This document shows, piece by piece, positions 54,682 through 63,621 of a DNA stretch of 64,000 bases; within the stretch, counting starts at the first letter, position 1; each line of letters opens with the position of its first letter. The stretch covers positions 1 through 64,000 of the forward strand of contig NZ_JAJUWR010000007.1 of NCBI RefSeq assembly GCF_021390545.1, in the 5' to 3' direction. This stretch comes from Algoriphagus sp. AGSA1 (GTDB lineage Bacteria; Bacteroidota; Bacteroidia; Cytophagales; Cyclobacteriaceae). The position numbers and the translations under genes are program-made. The notes under the pieces were generated by a model that worked only from the letters and a program-made list of their open reading frames with translations, searched no databases and had not been told where the DNA came from.

Positions 54682-55638
54682 ATCCTCGATAAACTCCTCA
54701 ACACTGTTATAAATACCTCCCTTATAATTTAAAGAAAACGGATATCCACTAACTTCTATTGTACCCGACAACTCCTTAACCCCTGCTTTTTCCAGTGCTT
54801 TTGAAATCCATGTAGCCAATTCACTTGACCCGGAAATCTCAAATTTCAATTCTTCAGCTTTCGATTCAATTCTTCCTTTTGCCACGCTAAACCGAAAATT
54901 CTCTCCAGGCAATAATTGATTGATCTGTCCCGAAATCACCAGATCCTCCGGCAAACCTGAAATCAGTGGTGTCCCGCAATTGAGTAACCAAAATCTATCG
55001 GCTGTTTCCAGTGCAATCTCCAGATCATGTGTTACCACAAGAATTGACTTCACCTGGCTCTTGGAGATCTCCCGAAGTAAGTGCATGATTTCATAGCGAT
55101 TCACCAAATCCAGATGAGCAGTGGGTTCATCCAATACCATCACCTTTCCATCTTGCGCCAAAGCCCTTGCGATCAATGCTTTTTGCCGCTGACCATCACT
55201 TATTTCGGAAAGTCTCTCATCACGTAGATATTCAATTTTCGTGGCCGTAAGTGCGTTTTCGACTACTTCCCGATCGCCGTCTGTCAGCTTTCCTGTCCAA
55301 TTGGTATGCGGAATCCGCCCCATCGCCACCAACTGGCCCACTGTCATATTACCGGGAAGAAAGGGCTCCGTCAGCACGACCGACAGCTCTTTGGCCAAGA
55401 CTTCCTTAGCGTAGGACAGAATAGGCTTTCCATTCAGCTGCACTTCCCCTTGGAATGGCTGTAACTGTCCCAAAATAGCTTTGACCAAAGTTGATTTTCC
55501 TACCCCATTCGGGCCAAGCAAACAGGTCATTTCACCTACCAAAAGTTCAAAATTCAATCCGCTTAAAATCTCCTTCCTCGCTTTTCCCTTGGTGTATCCA
55601 AGACCTAGATTCTTACCGATGATTGATGCCTTTGCCAT
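54673..55638 (-). CDS. btuD: FecCD-type ABC transporter ATP-binding protein (vitamin B12)
   Basis: 321 aa. Walker A is GPNGVGKST (42-50), the signature is SDGQRQ, and Walker B VMVLDEPTAHLD is present. It belongs to the FecE/BtuD group of ATPases. The last 80 or so residues form an extra domain. It is the last gene of btuF-btuC-btuD, 3 bp after the permease. Iron siderophore uptake is the alternative, but adjacency to a cobalamin riboswitch and a B12 receptor supports vitamin B12. Confidence 0.85.
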   Translation of the reverse strand: MAKASIIGKNLGLGYTKGKARKEILSGLNFELLVGEMTCLLGPNGVGKSTLVKAILGQLQPFQGEVQLNGKPILSYAKEVLAKELSVVLTEPFLPGNMTVGQLVAMGRIPHTNWTGKLTDGDREVVENALTATKIEYLRDERLSEISDGQRQKALIARALAQDGKVMVLDEPTAHLDLVNRYEIMHLLREISKSQVKSILVVTHDLEIALETADRFWLLNCGTPLISGLPEDLVISGQINQLLPGENFRFSVAKGRIESKAEELKFEISGSSELATWISKALEKAGVKELSGTIEVSGYPFSLNYKGGIYNSVEEFIEDNL

Positions 55639-55641
55639 AGC

Positions 55642-56673
55642 CTAAAATTCTTTGCTGAAGTTTTTGCGAAGCACCAAACTGATCACTATCGGAGCTCCTA
55701 CCAGTGATGTCACCGCATTGATAGGCAGCGTCTGAGCAGATCCCGGCAACTGACCGACTGCATCGCACAAGAGCAACAAACTTGCCCCGATCAGCGCTGA
55801 AGCAGGAAAAAGTATCCTGTGATCTGAAGTCTTCCAGACCATCCTAGCCAAGTGTGGCACTGCAATTCCTATAAATGCTATCGGCCCACAAAAAGCAGTA
55901 ATACTCCCTGCCAATAAGCCCGTGCTGAGAATCATCAACCAGCGCAGACGATCAGGGTTGACCCCCATGCTTTTCGCATAGCTTTCTCCAAGAAGCATTC
56001 CATTGTAGGATTTGACCGAAGCAATGACGGGAATAATCCCTATTAACATTACCAATCCCAACACCAACACCTGATTCCAAACCAAGCCTCCTAAACTTCC
56101 CATAGACCAAATAGTGAACAGTTTCAGTGCCTCGGCCCCTGAGAAATACGACAAGACCGAAATAACCGCCGAAACCGCAGATCCAAACATCAACCCAACG
56201 ATCAGAAGGGTCATGCTGTCCCTGACTTTCCAGGCAACCAAACTCACGGTAAGCAATACCAAACTTGCGCCTAACGTACCCGCAGTCGCAATCGCCCAAG
56301 GATTGATAGCCCCGCCAAAGGCAGACAAGCCAAAGGCCGAGCCGGCCAACATTAAAATCGCCACACCAAGGCCTGCACCGGAACTAATACCCAGTACAAA
56401 TGGACCTGCAAGCGGATTTCGAAAAAAAGTCTGCATCTGAAGGCCACTGATGCTTAAGCCAACTCCAGCCAAGATTGCCACCAAAGCCTTGGGGATTCTA
56501 TAGTTCATAATTATCTGTTCCCTGGAGGCTTTTACCCAATCTCCGGTGAAAATGCCAGTAAGAATCTCACTTGGCGAAATCGAAACTGATCCCAAACTGA
56601 CATTCAGCAGAAAACTGACCACCAAAAGAATCAGTGCGGCGATAAGCAGAAGAAATGGACTATTTAGTTTCAT
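55642..56673 (-). CDS. btuC: FecCD family ABC transporter permease (vitamin B12)
   Basis: 343 aa from the ATG at 56673; a longer frame at 56700 is less likely. About ten transmembrane helices are visible with the family signatures RIPKALVAILAGVGLSISG and GPIAFIGIAVPHLARM. It is the inner membrane pathway for the substrate delivered by the periplasmic protein. It overlaps the binding protein gene by 14 bp and is followed by the ATPase gene 3 bp later. Confidence 0.9.
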   Translation of the reverse strand: MKLNSPFLLLIAALILLVVSFLLNVSLGSVSISPSEILTGIFTGDWVKASREQIIMNYRIPKALVAILAGVGLSISGLQMQTFFRNPLAGPFVLGISSGAGLGVAILMLAGSAFGLSAFGGAINPWAIATAGTLGASLVLLTVSLVAWKVRDSMTLLIVGLMFGSAVSAVISVLSYFSGAEALKLFTIWSMGSLGGLVWNQVLVLGLVMLIGIIPVIASVKSYNGMLLGESYAKSMGVNPDRLRWLMILSTGLLAGSITAFCGPIAFIGIAVPHLARMVWKTSDHRILFPASALIGASLLLLCDAVGQLPGSAQTLPINAVTSLVGAPIVISLVLRKNFSKEF

Positions 56674-57838
56674 TGAGTTGTTGATAAAAATACAACTCAT
56701 AGCCTGGAAGCAAAGCCGGATGAAGGATTTTGATCAGATCTTTGAGGATCAGATCCGGCCGCATGTATCCCAACTCAAAATATTCCAGTCCGCCTGCTCT
56801 CCCCCGCTTCTGAGTATAAGAAAACACATTACCGGACTGATAAGCTTTGAAAGCTTTGTATCTGGGCTCCGAATCCCCCATGGTTTTCAAATCAGGAAAA
56901 TCAGCAGAACCTACCCAAAAATCAGCTTCCAGTGCATTTTCCAGCACAAACTCATAATTCAACTGCGCACTTCCTGTTCCTTTCTGATCTGAGAAAATAT
57001 AGTTCCCTCCGGCATTTTCGAGGATATTCGCTCCCCAGCTTTCACTTCCGGGAGCATACCAAATATCCTGATAAAGCACTCCACTCAGTACCGTAGGACG
57101 AAGGGAGTCAATGATGGAATCACTCAATTTCTCAGCTTCCAAATAATCCTTTTCAACCTTATCAAAAGCGACCGCAGCTTCCTCGTATTTTCCCAACAGC
57201 ACCCCCGTAAACTTGATCCATTCAGCCCTGCCCAGGGGATGCTGCTCCACATATTCACCGTTGATCACTGCAGGGATTTTAGCTTGCTCCAGCAAATCCA
57301 GATACTTCAGGTTATCTCCCGTGGTGGAAATCATAATCCAATCCGGATCTAAATCGATCACCATTTCCGTATTTGCCGAAGGTCCGGCTCCCAAATCCTC
57401 CACTCGACCTGCGTCTATCTGTGCCCAGGTTTTCTCAGAAGAAATCAAATCTAAATTTGGAAACCCTATCAATTTTTCAGTCACATTCAGTATATCCAAA
57501 TGCGGAATATGAGTAGTGGAAGTCAGAATGACTTTTTCGATAGGAAGTTGAATGACCCCATCGAAATCACCTTCAGGTTTTTCGGTGTTTTCTTCCAAAA
57601 CCAAATAGGTAAATATCCTATCCGATCCAGTCCAAGCCTGTGTAACATCAAGCTGCCAAAAACCATTTCCCCGTGAGATTTCGAATCCTGAAGCATAGCT
57701 TAAGTCTATCCTTTCAAGTTCTTGCCCAGTCCGAGAATCATTCTTACTACACCCTGTAAAAGAATAGGTTACAATCAAGAAAACAGAAGTTACAAAGAGC
57801 CTAAAACGTTGATTTTTCACAGAATTTCTTGGAGACAT
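56660..57838 (-). CDS. btuF: ABC transporter substrate-binding lipoprotein (vitamin B12)
   Basis: 392 aa. The lipobox (FTGC, Cys30) is followed by a TroA/BtuF-like fold with the VIDLDPDWIMIS segment typical of cobalamin- and siderophore-binding proteins, and ILENAGGNYIFSDQKG in the second lobe. It would carry B12 across the periplasm to the permease. It is the first gene of the operon and divergent from the riboswitch-controlled receptor; no riboswitch was seen on this strand. Confidence 0.87.
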   Translation of the reverse strand: MSPRNSVKNQRFRLFVTSVFLIVTYSFTGCSKNDSRTGQELERIDLSYASGFEISRGNGFWQLDVTQAWTGSDRIFTYLVLEENTEKPEGDFDGVIQLPIEKVILTSTTHIPHLDILNVTEKLIGFPNLDLISSEKTWAQIDAGRVEDLGAGPSANTEMVIDLDPDWIMISTTGDNLKYLDLLEQAKIPAVINGEYVEQHPLGRAEWIKFTGVLLGKYEEAAVAFDKVEKDYLEAEKLSDSIIDSLRPTVLSGVLYQDIWYAPGSESWGANILENAGGNYIFSDQKGTGSAQLNYEFVLENALEADFWVGSADFPDLKTMGDSEPRYKAFKAYQSGNVFSYTQKRGRAGGLEYFELGYMRPDLILKDLIKILHPALLPGYELYFYQQLNETK

Positions 57839-57920
57839 TGAAATCCAAAATAAGCTCGGGATTTTGCCACTTCCAAAATTTGTGCATAATCAGATTTTTT
57901 TTATAAGCTTTCCCGATCTA

Positions 57921-58148
57921 CTTTTGCAGCCGAAATAGGTTCCCAAACTCGCATCTGAGCTCTTGGGATTAAAAGGGAATTTGGTGTAAAACCAAAGCTG
58001 TCCCCGCAACTGTAAGCTGAGCGGATTATTCCGCAGATTTGTCTATAAAGCCATTGTCCCGAAACCAATCCGGGGTGAGAAGGCGGCAAATCAAAGCAAG
58101 CCAGGAGACCTGCCCGTTTCTTTTGATTCTGTGCTTTCGGAGGAAAAG
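57921..58148 (+). promoter_or_regulatory. Cobalamin riboswitch
   Basis: The core consensus is clear: AAAAGGGAATTTGGTGTAAA, CTGTCCCCGCAACTGTAAGC and the B12 box GCCAGGAGACCTGCC at about 58099-58113. An outer stem can form: CTTTT (57921-57925) with AAAAG (58144-58148), and CCGAAA (57930-57935) with TTTCGG (58135-58140). The 3' side of the stem encloses GGAGG (58139-58143), a candidate ribosome site for the ORF that starts at 58151. Control is probably by B12-dependent repression of the receptor operon (inference). The boundaries are approximate. Confidence 0.93.
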
Positions 58149-58150
58149 CG

Positions 58151-58228
58151 ATGAGGAATGTACCTGAACCGCCCTTCGCAGTTCCGATCCCTTCTTCCCC
58201 TTTCTCTTCAAGCCCGAATCGGATTTAA
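58151..58228 (+). CDS. Possible leader peptide ORF in the riboswitch expression platform
   Basis: ATG at 58151 is 7 nt after GGAGG, an unusually good Shine-Dalgarno spacing for a Bacteroidota, and the frame ends at TAA 58226-58228 (25 codons). The stop lies 16 nt before the receptor ATG at 58245. The Pro/Ser-rich peptide has no known homologue. It could couple riboswitch control to receptor translation. It may also be fortuitous, or the receptor could start at 58158 in another frame. Confidence 0.3.
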   Translation: MRNVPEPPFAVPIPSSPFSSSPNRI

Positions 58229-58244
58229 ACTAATTCGATCAGGC

Positions 58245-60104
58245 ATGACTTTGCTTTTGTGGGTTTACACGTTTATCGGCTTTAGCCCGATCAGTCAGGA
58301 TACAATTCCCTTGGCTGAGGTAGAAGTCTATGCGCCGGCTTTGGATAAATTCGCCCAAGGGCAGAAAGTAATCAACTGGACAAAAAAGGATTTGGAAGAT
58401 TATCAAGGCCGCTCACTGGGTGATATTCTTCAAGAGCAATCCCCCGTTTTTGTGCGGCAATATGGTGCCGGGATGATCGCCTCCCCTTCCTTTCGCGGCA
58501 CTTCAGCGGGCCACACGGCAGTTTTCTGGAATGGTCTTCCTATCAATAGCCCTTCTCTGGGTCAAAGTGATCTGTCTATTTTGCCGATTTCCTCCATCGA
58601 TCAGGTAAGTGTACAGTTCGGGAATGCTGGAGCACTTTTCGGAAATGAAGCCATCGGAGGCTCCGTGCATCTGGGTACAGCTACTGAATTTGGAAAAGGA
58701 CTGGAAGCCGGGATTACCCAACAAATCGGCAGTTTTGGAATGTTTAATACTTCAGCTTTTGGAGCTTATTCTTCGGAAAGCTTCAGTAGTACCTCGAAAA
58801 TCTACAGACAATTTTCCAAGAACAACTTTCCTTACAAAGACCTTGGGCAATTTGGCACGCCCGAAATAAAAGAAGATCATGCTCAGTTTGAGCAAATTGG
58901 TCTAGTGCAAAACTTTGCCTGGAATCTGAATACTGACAACCAACTGAAATCTGCATTCTGGTGGAACAAAACCAACCGGGAAGTCCAACCTGTGATGGGA
59001 TCCAAAACCACAGATAAGCAGGAAGATCAGGCATTCCGTGCCGTGATTGATTATTTTCATTTTGAGGAAAAATCCATCTGGAACTTGAAAACCGGCTTTG
59101 TGAGAAATGAACAGACTTTCAATGCCAGTGAAAACAACAGCACCCAATATTTCTTGGCGGGAGACTGGGATCAGGAGCTTTCTGGCCAGTGGACCTCCAA
59201 ACTCGGCGCAAGATACACGCTGACAAAAGGGAATCTGAGCACGTATCAGGCTGACGAAAATCGTGTGGAATGGTATCAAAGCACGAAATTCTCTGCTTCT
59301 GAGAAGCTCTCGTTGGCATTAAACCTAAGGCAGCTTGTCTATGATGGCACTTTTGCCCCATTCACTCCCAATCTGGGAATGGATTGGAGTATATGGGCTA
59401 CGCCCTCTCAAAACTTTCTTCTGAAGACTTCTTTAGGGAAAGGCTTTAAAGTCCCCACGCTGAATGACCGTTTTTGGAATCCTGGCGGAAACCCGGATTT
59501 GCTTCCCGAAGAAAGTCTGAGCGGAGAAATCGGCCTGACCTGGAACAAGCAAGGAAATATCAACTGGGACCAAAGCTTGACTTATTACAAAATGTCCGTG
59601 GACAACTGGATAATCTGGCTGCCAAAGGGAAGTTTTTGGACTCCGGAAAACATCAAAAAAGTAAGCAATCAAGGACTGGAATATCAGGGTGCTGTGGATG
59701 GAACTTTAGCTACCTGGAAATGGAAATTAACCACATCCTACACCTATTCAAGGGCTGTCACTACGAAAGGCGCAGATGAAAATGATCAGTCTGTGGGCAA
59801 GCAGCTCCCATACACTCCACAGCATCAGGCGAATGCGAAAATCAGCATTGAACAGCAAGCTATTTCGGCTTTTGTGAGCACATTTTACGTCGGGGAAAGA
59901 GCCGTCACTGCCGACAATCCACGGCTTATGCCTTCTTACCAGCTTTTCAACATGGGACTTGGGTACAATAAGTTTCAGCTAGGCAAGGTTCATATCCCGC
60001 TGGGTTTTCAAGTCAACAACCTATTCAACACCGACTACCAAGTGCTCTACCTGAGAGCCATGCCGGGAAGATCATATCAATTCAATTTATCCATACTATT
60101 ATGA
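58245..60104 (+). CDS. btuB: TonB-dependent vitamin B12 receptor (BtuB-like)
   Basis: 619 aa from the ATG at 58245, which begins a proper signal peptide (MTLLLWVYTFIGFSPIS). The longer frame from 58158 would add a poorly hydrophobic extension and has no spaced ribosome site. The mature N-terminus LAEVEVYAPALDKF is followed by the plug: SLGDILQEQSPVFVRQYGAGM, then SFRGTSAGHTAVFWNGLPI, and the barrel ends in YQFNLSILL. Size and plug pattern match small B12 receptors. It sits directly behind a cobalamin riboswitch and overlaps a BtuG-like gene by 4 bp (ATGA), which strongly supports cobalamin import. The start remains uncertain. Confidence 0.88.
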   Translation: MTLLLWVYTFIGFSPISQDTIPLAEVEVYAPALDKFAQGQKVINWTKKDLEDYQGRSLGDILQEQSPVFVRQYGAGMIASPSFRGTSAGHTAVFWNGLPINSPSLGQSDLSILPISSIDQVSVQFGNAGALFGNEAIGGSVHLGTATEFGKGLEAGITQQIGSFGMFNTSAFGAYSSESFSSTSKIYRQFSKNNFPYKDLGQFGTPEIKEDHAQFEQIGLVQNFAWNLNTDNQLKSAFWWNKTNREVQPVMGSKTTDKQEDQAFRAVIDYFHFEEKSIWNLKTGFVRNEQTFNASENNSTQYFLAGDWDQELSGQWTSKLGARYTLTKGNLSTYQADENRVEWYQSTKFSASEKLSLALNLRQLVYDGTFAPFTPNLGMDWSIWATPSQNFLLKTSLGKGFKVPTLNDRFWNPGGNPDLLPEESLSGEIGLTWNKQGNINWDQSLTYYKMSVDNWIIWLPKGSFWTPENIKKVSNQGLEYQGAVDGTLATWKWKLTTSYTYSRAVTTKGADENDQSVGKQLPYTPQHQANAKISIEQQAISAFVSTFYVGERAVTADNPRLMPSYQLFNMGLGYNKFQLGKVHIPLGFQVNNLFNTDYQVLYLRAMPGRSYQFNLSILL

Positions 60105-61150
60105 ACTTAAAACAACTACTCTGGGCATTTGCCTTGATCTCTGTCTCCTTTGCCTGCTCAGACAGCGGCGATGAAAAACCTTTAGGTAAATATGACAATG
60201 GCATTCTGATCATGAACGAAGGTAACTTCGGAACCAATGACGGTGAAGTATTTCATCTGAATCCAAACACTCAAGAACTACTTCCGAATATATTTGAAGC
60301 AGAGAATTCCCGCCCTTTCGCAGGTCTGATTCAAGATATGGTGCTTGAGGATGACAGATTGTACTTGGTAGCCAACACAGGAAAGGTGGAAATCGTGAAT
60401 CCGGCAGATTTCAAAAGTCGTGGTGCGATAACAGCGGAATTGGATATTCCAAGATCCCTGGCAGTAAATGGAAACAAACTTTTCATAAGTGATTATGGCC
60501 CATATGACGAAACCTATGCTAACCCTGATTCTTATATTGCCGTAGTGAACGGTCTTGATGGCGGAGTAGTCTCAAAGAAAATTGCCGTTTCCAGTAGGCC
60601 TGAAGATCTTTTCTCATACCAAAACTACATTATAGTAGCTGGCACAAACGAAAATAAAATCGAAATCATCGATGCCACTCAGGAAGCTGTGATCAGCACA
60701 TTGGATCTAGATGCTTCCCCCCGTCAGTTCCATGCTGAAGGAGGCACGCTATGGATATATGCTGTGACCCCGGATGAGGTGATATTCTATACTTTAAATC
60801 TTAGCAGCCTTACTTTAGGAAATACTTATTCAGTTCCTGTCACTAAACCTACTGGCAGAATTGTATTCGACGGAGATGACAAGATGTATATTGTGACTAG
60901 CTCTGATTGGCCAGAGTACAACGATGCCATATTCGAACTTGAAATCGAAGGTAGCACAGTTACAGCTACAGAACTCATGACTGGCACAGGATTCTACGGA
61001 ATCGGCTTTGACGACGAACGGGATCAGATCTATGTAGCCAATTCCAACGGGTTCCAGGGAAATGGAACGGTAACTGTACTTTCTGAAACTGGTTCTGTGG
61101 TAAGAACTTTCGAAGTAGGCAGAGGCCCTTCTGGGTTCTTGGTTTATTAG
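60101..61150 (+). CDS. btuG: Surface beta-propeller lipoprotein, BtuG-like (B12 capture)
   Basis: 349 aa with a lipobox (SFAC, Cys19) followed by an acidic SDSGDE stretch consistent with surface export in Bacteroidota. The propeller (DUF5074/YncE-like) spans about residues 35-345, with blades such as FAGLIQDMVLEDDRLYLVAN and SRPEDLFSYQNYIIVAG. In Bacteroides the BtuG lipoproteins are surface propellers that bind B12 extremely tightly and pass it to BtuB; position and fold support that role here. It overlaps btuB by 4 bp. A siderophore or other cargo is the alternative. Confidence 0.8.
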   Translation: MNLKQLLWAFALISVSFACSDSGDEKPLGKYDNGILIMNEGNFGTNDGEVFHLNPNTQELLPNIFEAENSRPFAGLIQDMVLEDDRLYLVANTGKVEIVNPADFKSRGAITAELDIPRSLAVNGNKLFISDYGPYDETYANPDSYIAVVNGLDGGVVSKKIAVSSRPEDLFSYQNYIIVAGTNENKIEIIDATQEAVISTLDLDASPRQFHAEGGTLWIYAVTPDEVIFYTLNLSSLTLGNTYSVPVTKPTGRIVFDGDDKMYIVTSSDWPEYNDAIFELEIEGSTVTATELMTGTGFYGIGFDDERDQIYVANSNGFQGNGTVTVLSETGSVVRTFEVGRGPSGFLVY

Positions 61151-61216
61151 ATTGAAGGATTGAAAAATTGGAAACTAGGTAAGCACTCCTTTTTATATAT
61201 CCATTGATCATTTTAC

Positions 61217-61250
61217 AAAGCCGTTGGGATTGGTTTTCCATCGGCTTTTT
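61217..61250 (+). terminator. Terminator after the btuB-btuG operon
   Basis: AAAGCCG (61217-61223) pairs with CGGCTTT (61242-61248) with inner pairing, followed by a T-rich run (TTTTGTTTT). It ends the riboswitch-controlled plus-strand transcript. The remaining spacer to 61428 shows no gene. Confidence 0.75.
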
Positions 61251-61428
61251 GTTTTGAAAGAAGATCAGATAAAATAAAAATCCATAAAAAGAAAGGAAAC
61301 CGGACGCATTTGAATTCAAATGGAAACCTGAAGCGAAATTTTCAATTCCATCCGCCTTTGAAGAAACTTACACTTTAAATTATATAAATTAGTTCTCAGA
61401 GAGAATTTTAGAGAATTCATCTTATAAC

Positions 61429-62166
61429 TTATTGCCTTACTAAGCCTTTGACCTCTCGGATAGGGAACTCCAGCTCAGTATATCCCATAGCATAAGGACC
61501 AATCTCATATGGGATGTAAGTCAAATGCAATGTATCGCCCTCATACCCTATGGCATTGGGAAGAAAGAAACCTGTATCGGGCAAGAAAAATCTGCCGTCT
61601 TCATTTAGCTCTAAACCTTCTTCGACCTCATGATACTCACGAAAAGCCTTCTCGGCCAAATCAAGCATTTTCTTCTGATCCAGAACCACCCGATCCACAG
61701 GAAGTGACTTTCCTGTCAGCTTGTCGAAGTTCAGGTAATAGACGCTGGAATTGGGATGTGCGCCACCTGAGTAGTTGAATTCGGTGAAGATAAAGCTCAG
61801 CGTGCTGTCGGATTCATAAGTCAGCTTCGCATCAAGCTCCACCATCCATTCGCCGGGGGCATCAGGAAACTCTGTTTTAAATTCCACAAAAGAGTCCAAA
61901 TAATCCTTTGCCGCAGAATCCAGATTGACAAAATCCTTGTCCTGGTGGAAATACACCAGCAGCTGCTCCATAATCGCTTCATTGAGTGGAGCGGCAGCAT
62001 CCGAATTTTCGGCCACAGGCCAGTTGATTTCCACCTTTGCACAGCTTTCATCCACGCATCTTTCGGATGAAAAGGTCTTCGTAGTAAAAGTGAGCTGTTC
62101 TTCTGTTTCTTCTTTTTCTTCACAAGAAAAAAAAAGTAGCATGGCTATCAAAAGGAGGTGTTTCAT
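61429..62166 (-). CDS. DUF3298/RsiV-like lipoprotein
   Basis: 245 aa. The lipobox is LFFSC (Cys15). The RsiV/DUF3298 region follows: AKVEINWPVAENSDAAAPLN, then SFIFTEFNYSGGAHPNSSVYYLNFD, and a C-terminal PYEIGPYAMGYTELEFPI strand. RsiV-like proteins bind lysozyme or sense envelope stress in Firmicutes, but the Bacteroidota members are uncharacterised. It overlaps the end of meaB by 4 bp (62163-62166), so it is translated with it. Confidence 0.85.
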   Translation of the reverse strand: MKHLLLIAMLLFFSCEEKEETEEQLTFTTKTFSSERCVDESCAKVEINWPVAENSDAAAPLNEAIMEQLLVYFHQDKDFVNLDSAAKDYLDSFVEFKTEFPDAPGEWMVELDAKLTYESDSTLSFIFTEFNYSGGAHPNSSVYYLNFDKLTGKSLPVDRVVLDQKKMLDLAEKAFREYHEVEEGLELNEDGRFFLPDTGFFLPNAIGYEGDTLHLTYIPYEIGPYAMGYTELEFPIREVKGLVRQ

Positions 62167-63164
62167 TTATGGTTTTCTTTAGTTTGGAAAAAAACCTCTA
62201 TCAAATCCCTCGCCAAAGCCAAAGGACTAAGCTCTCCACTTTCAACTTTTGGGCGGTTTAGGCTGAGCATCTTCTGAACTTGCCGATGCTCCAAAAAGAA
62301 TTTTCCCAGTAAGAATTGTAGATTTTCATCCAACCAACCCAATCTTTGCGAAGCCCTGTTTGACTCCCAAAAACCAGATCTCTGCATTTGATCCTTAAAT
62401 TTCTCAATCATTTTCCAACTATCGCTCAGTCCCTCCTTAGTCAAGGATGACGCAGTCATCACGGGAGTTGACCAGTTATTTTGTCCCAGTGGAAAAAGAT
62501 GAAGTGCATTCCTGTAAACGGACTTTGCCCTGTTGGCATTTTCCTCGTTGTCTCCATCAGCTTTGTGAATCACCACGCCATCAGCCATTTCCATGATGCC
62601 TTTTTTGATGCCCTGAAGTTCGTCACCCGCCCCGGAAAGCATCAGCAACAGGAAGAAGTCCACCATGTTTTTGACAGCCGTTTCAGACTGCCCCACGCCC
62701 ACAGTTTCGATCAATATCACATCAAAACCGGCTGCTTCACAAAGCAACATAGCTTCTCTTGTTTTGGAGCTTACTCCTCCCAACGTTGCCCCTGTAGGGC
62801 TGGGGCGAATGAATGCCCGCTTATCACCGGCCAATTTCTCCATCCGGGTTTTATCCCCTAGAATGCTGCCTTTACTTTTCTGGCTGGACGGGTCTATTGC
62901 CAAAACAGCGACAACCTTGCCTTGCTCCACAAGCATTTTTCCAAATGCCTCAATAAATGTGCTTTTACCCACTCCAGGAACTCCTGTAATTCCTATTCTG
63001 ATCGACTTTCCTGTGTAAGGTAAAATCTCCTGTACCAAATCAGAAGCCAACTCCAAGTCCGATTCCAGTGAACTCTCAGCTAATGTGATTGCCTGGCTCA
63101 GCTTCGTTCTATCACCAGAAAGAACTCCTTCTTTGTATTCCTGTAGCGTAAAGCGCTTTCTCAT
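62163..63164 (-). CDS. meaB: Methylmalonyl-CoA mutase-associated GTPase MeaB
   Basis: 333 aa. It is a SIMIBI P-loop GTPase with Walker A GVPGVGKS (61-68), the switch segment AIDPSSQKSKGSILGDKTRM and the ETVGVGQSE motif. The HKADGDN (NKxD) guanine motif and an RPSPTGATLGGVS loop complete the pattern. MeaB protects and reloads the B12-dependent methylmalonyl-CoA mutase. The mutase gene is not in the window. Proximity to the B12 uptake locus is functionally fitting. It overlaps both neighbours by 4 bp. Confidence 0.95.
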   Translation of the reverse strand: MRKRFTLQEYKEGVLSGDRTKLSQAITLAESSLESDLELASDLVQEILPYTGKSIRIGITGVPGVGKSTFIEAFGKMLVEQGKVVAVLAIDPSSQKSKGSILGDKTRMEKLAGDKRAFIRPSPTGATLGGVSSKTREAMLLCEAAGFDVILIETVGVGQSETAVKNMVDFFLLLMLSGAGDELQGIKKGIMEMADGVVIHKADGDNEENANRAKSVYRNALHLFPLGQNNWSTPVMTASSLTKEGLSDSWKMIEKFKDQMQRSGFWESNRASQRLGWLDENLQFLLGKFFLEHRQVQKMLSLNRPKVESGELSPLALARDLIEVFFQTKENHK

Positions 63165-63568
63165 TTTGGGTAGCCATCAGTAAAACTCACATCTCCCATG
63201 GGACTTTTTTGATAGGTGGCGATCACGTAAGGTCGCATATCCTCCGGGAAATATGGATCAGTTGGAGAAAGCTTAACCTCCTGACCAATCTCCTCATTAA
63301 AAAAGAAGAGCACCGTCCTGCCATACTTAGTATGGGGCATGGCATCCCCATATTCACGCATCCATTCCTTTGAGGTATCCAACGCCTTTATCGCATATAC
63401 CCGTACCACTGGCCCGGTATTATTTTCATTTCTGTAGTGGCCCAATTCTTCGAACTTCCCGTCAAATCGCTCCATTCCGGGCTGAAAAAATGATTCCCGG
63501 GCAATCAAAATAACCAGAGCTATCACCACGCCGGCCAGAATATAGAAAATGAGCTTTGAGCTTTTCAA
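63161..63568 (-). CDS. Small membrane-anchored protein of unknown function
   Basis: 135 aa. One N-terminal transmembrane helix (LIFYILAGVVIALVILIA, about 6-23) precedes a soluble extracytoplasmic domain rich in Tyr and Pro. No known family could be assigned. The 4-bp overlap with meaB indicates co-translation, and it is the first gene of the operon meaB-DUF3298. It diverges from hemJ across 53 bp. Confidence 0.8.
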   Translation of the reverse strand: MKSSKLIFYILAGVVIALVILIARESFFQPGMERFDGKFEELGHYRNENNTGPVVRVYAIKALDTSKEWMREYGDAMPHTKYGRTVLFFFNEEIGQEVKLSPTDPYFPEDMRPYVIATYQKSPMGDVSFTDGYPK

Positions 63569-63621
63569 AATATAAGTGTGGTTATCAAGTTTAGGCCTTA
63601 ATTTAGCCGAAAATTCCGAGA

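Noticed and set aside
56114..56440. A 108-codon plus-strand frame opposite the btuC-like gene
   Set aside because: It is an antisense shadow of transmembrane codons, with no independent evidence.
57919..57926. TACTTTTG, a match to the Bacteroidota -7 element TANNTTTG
   Set aside because: No -33 element lies at the right distance, and transcription from it would start inside the outer riboswitch stem.
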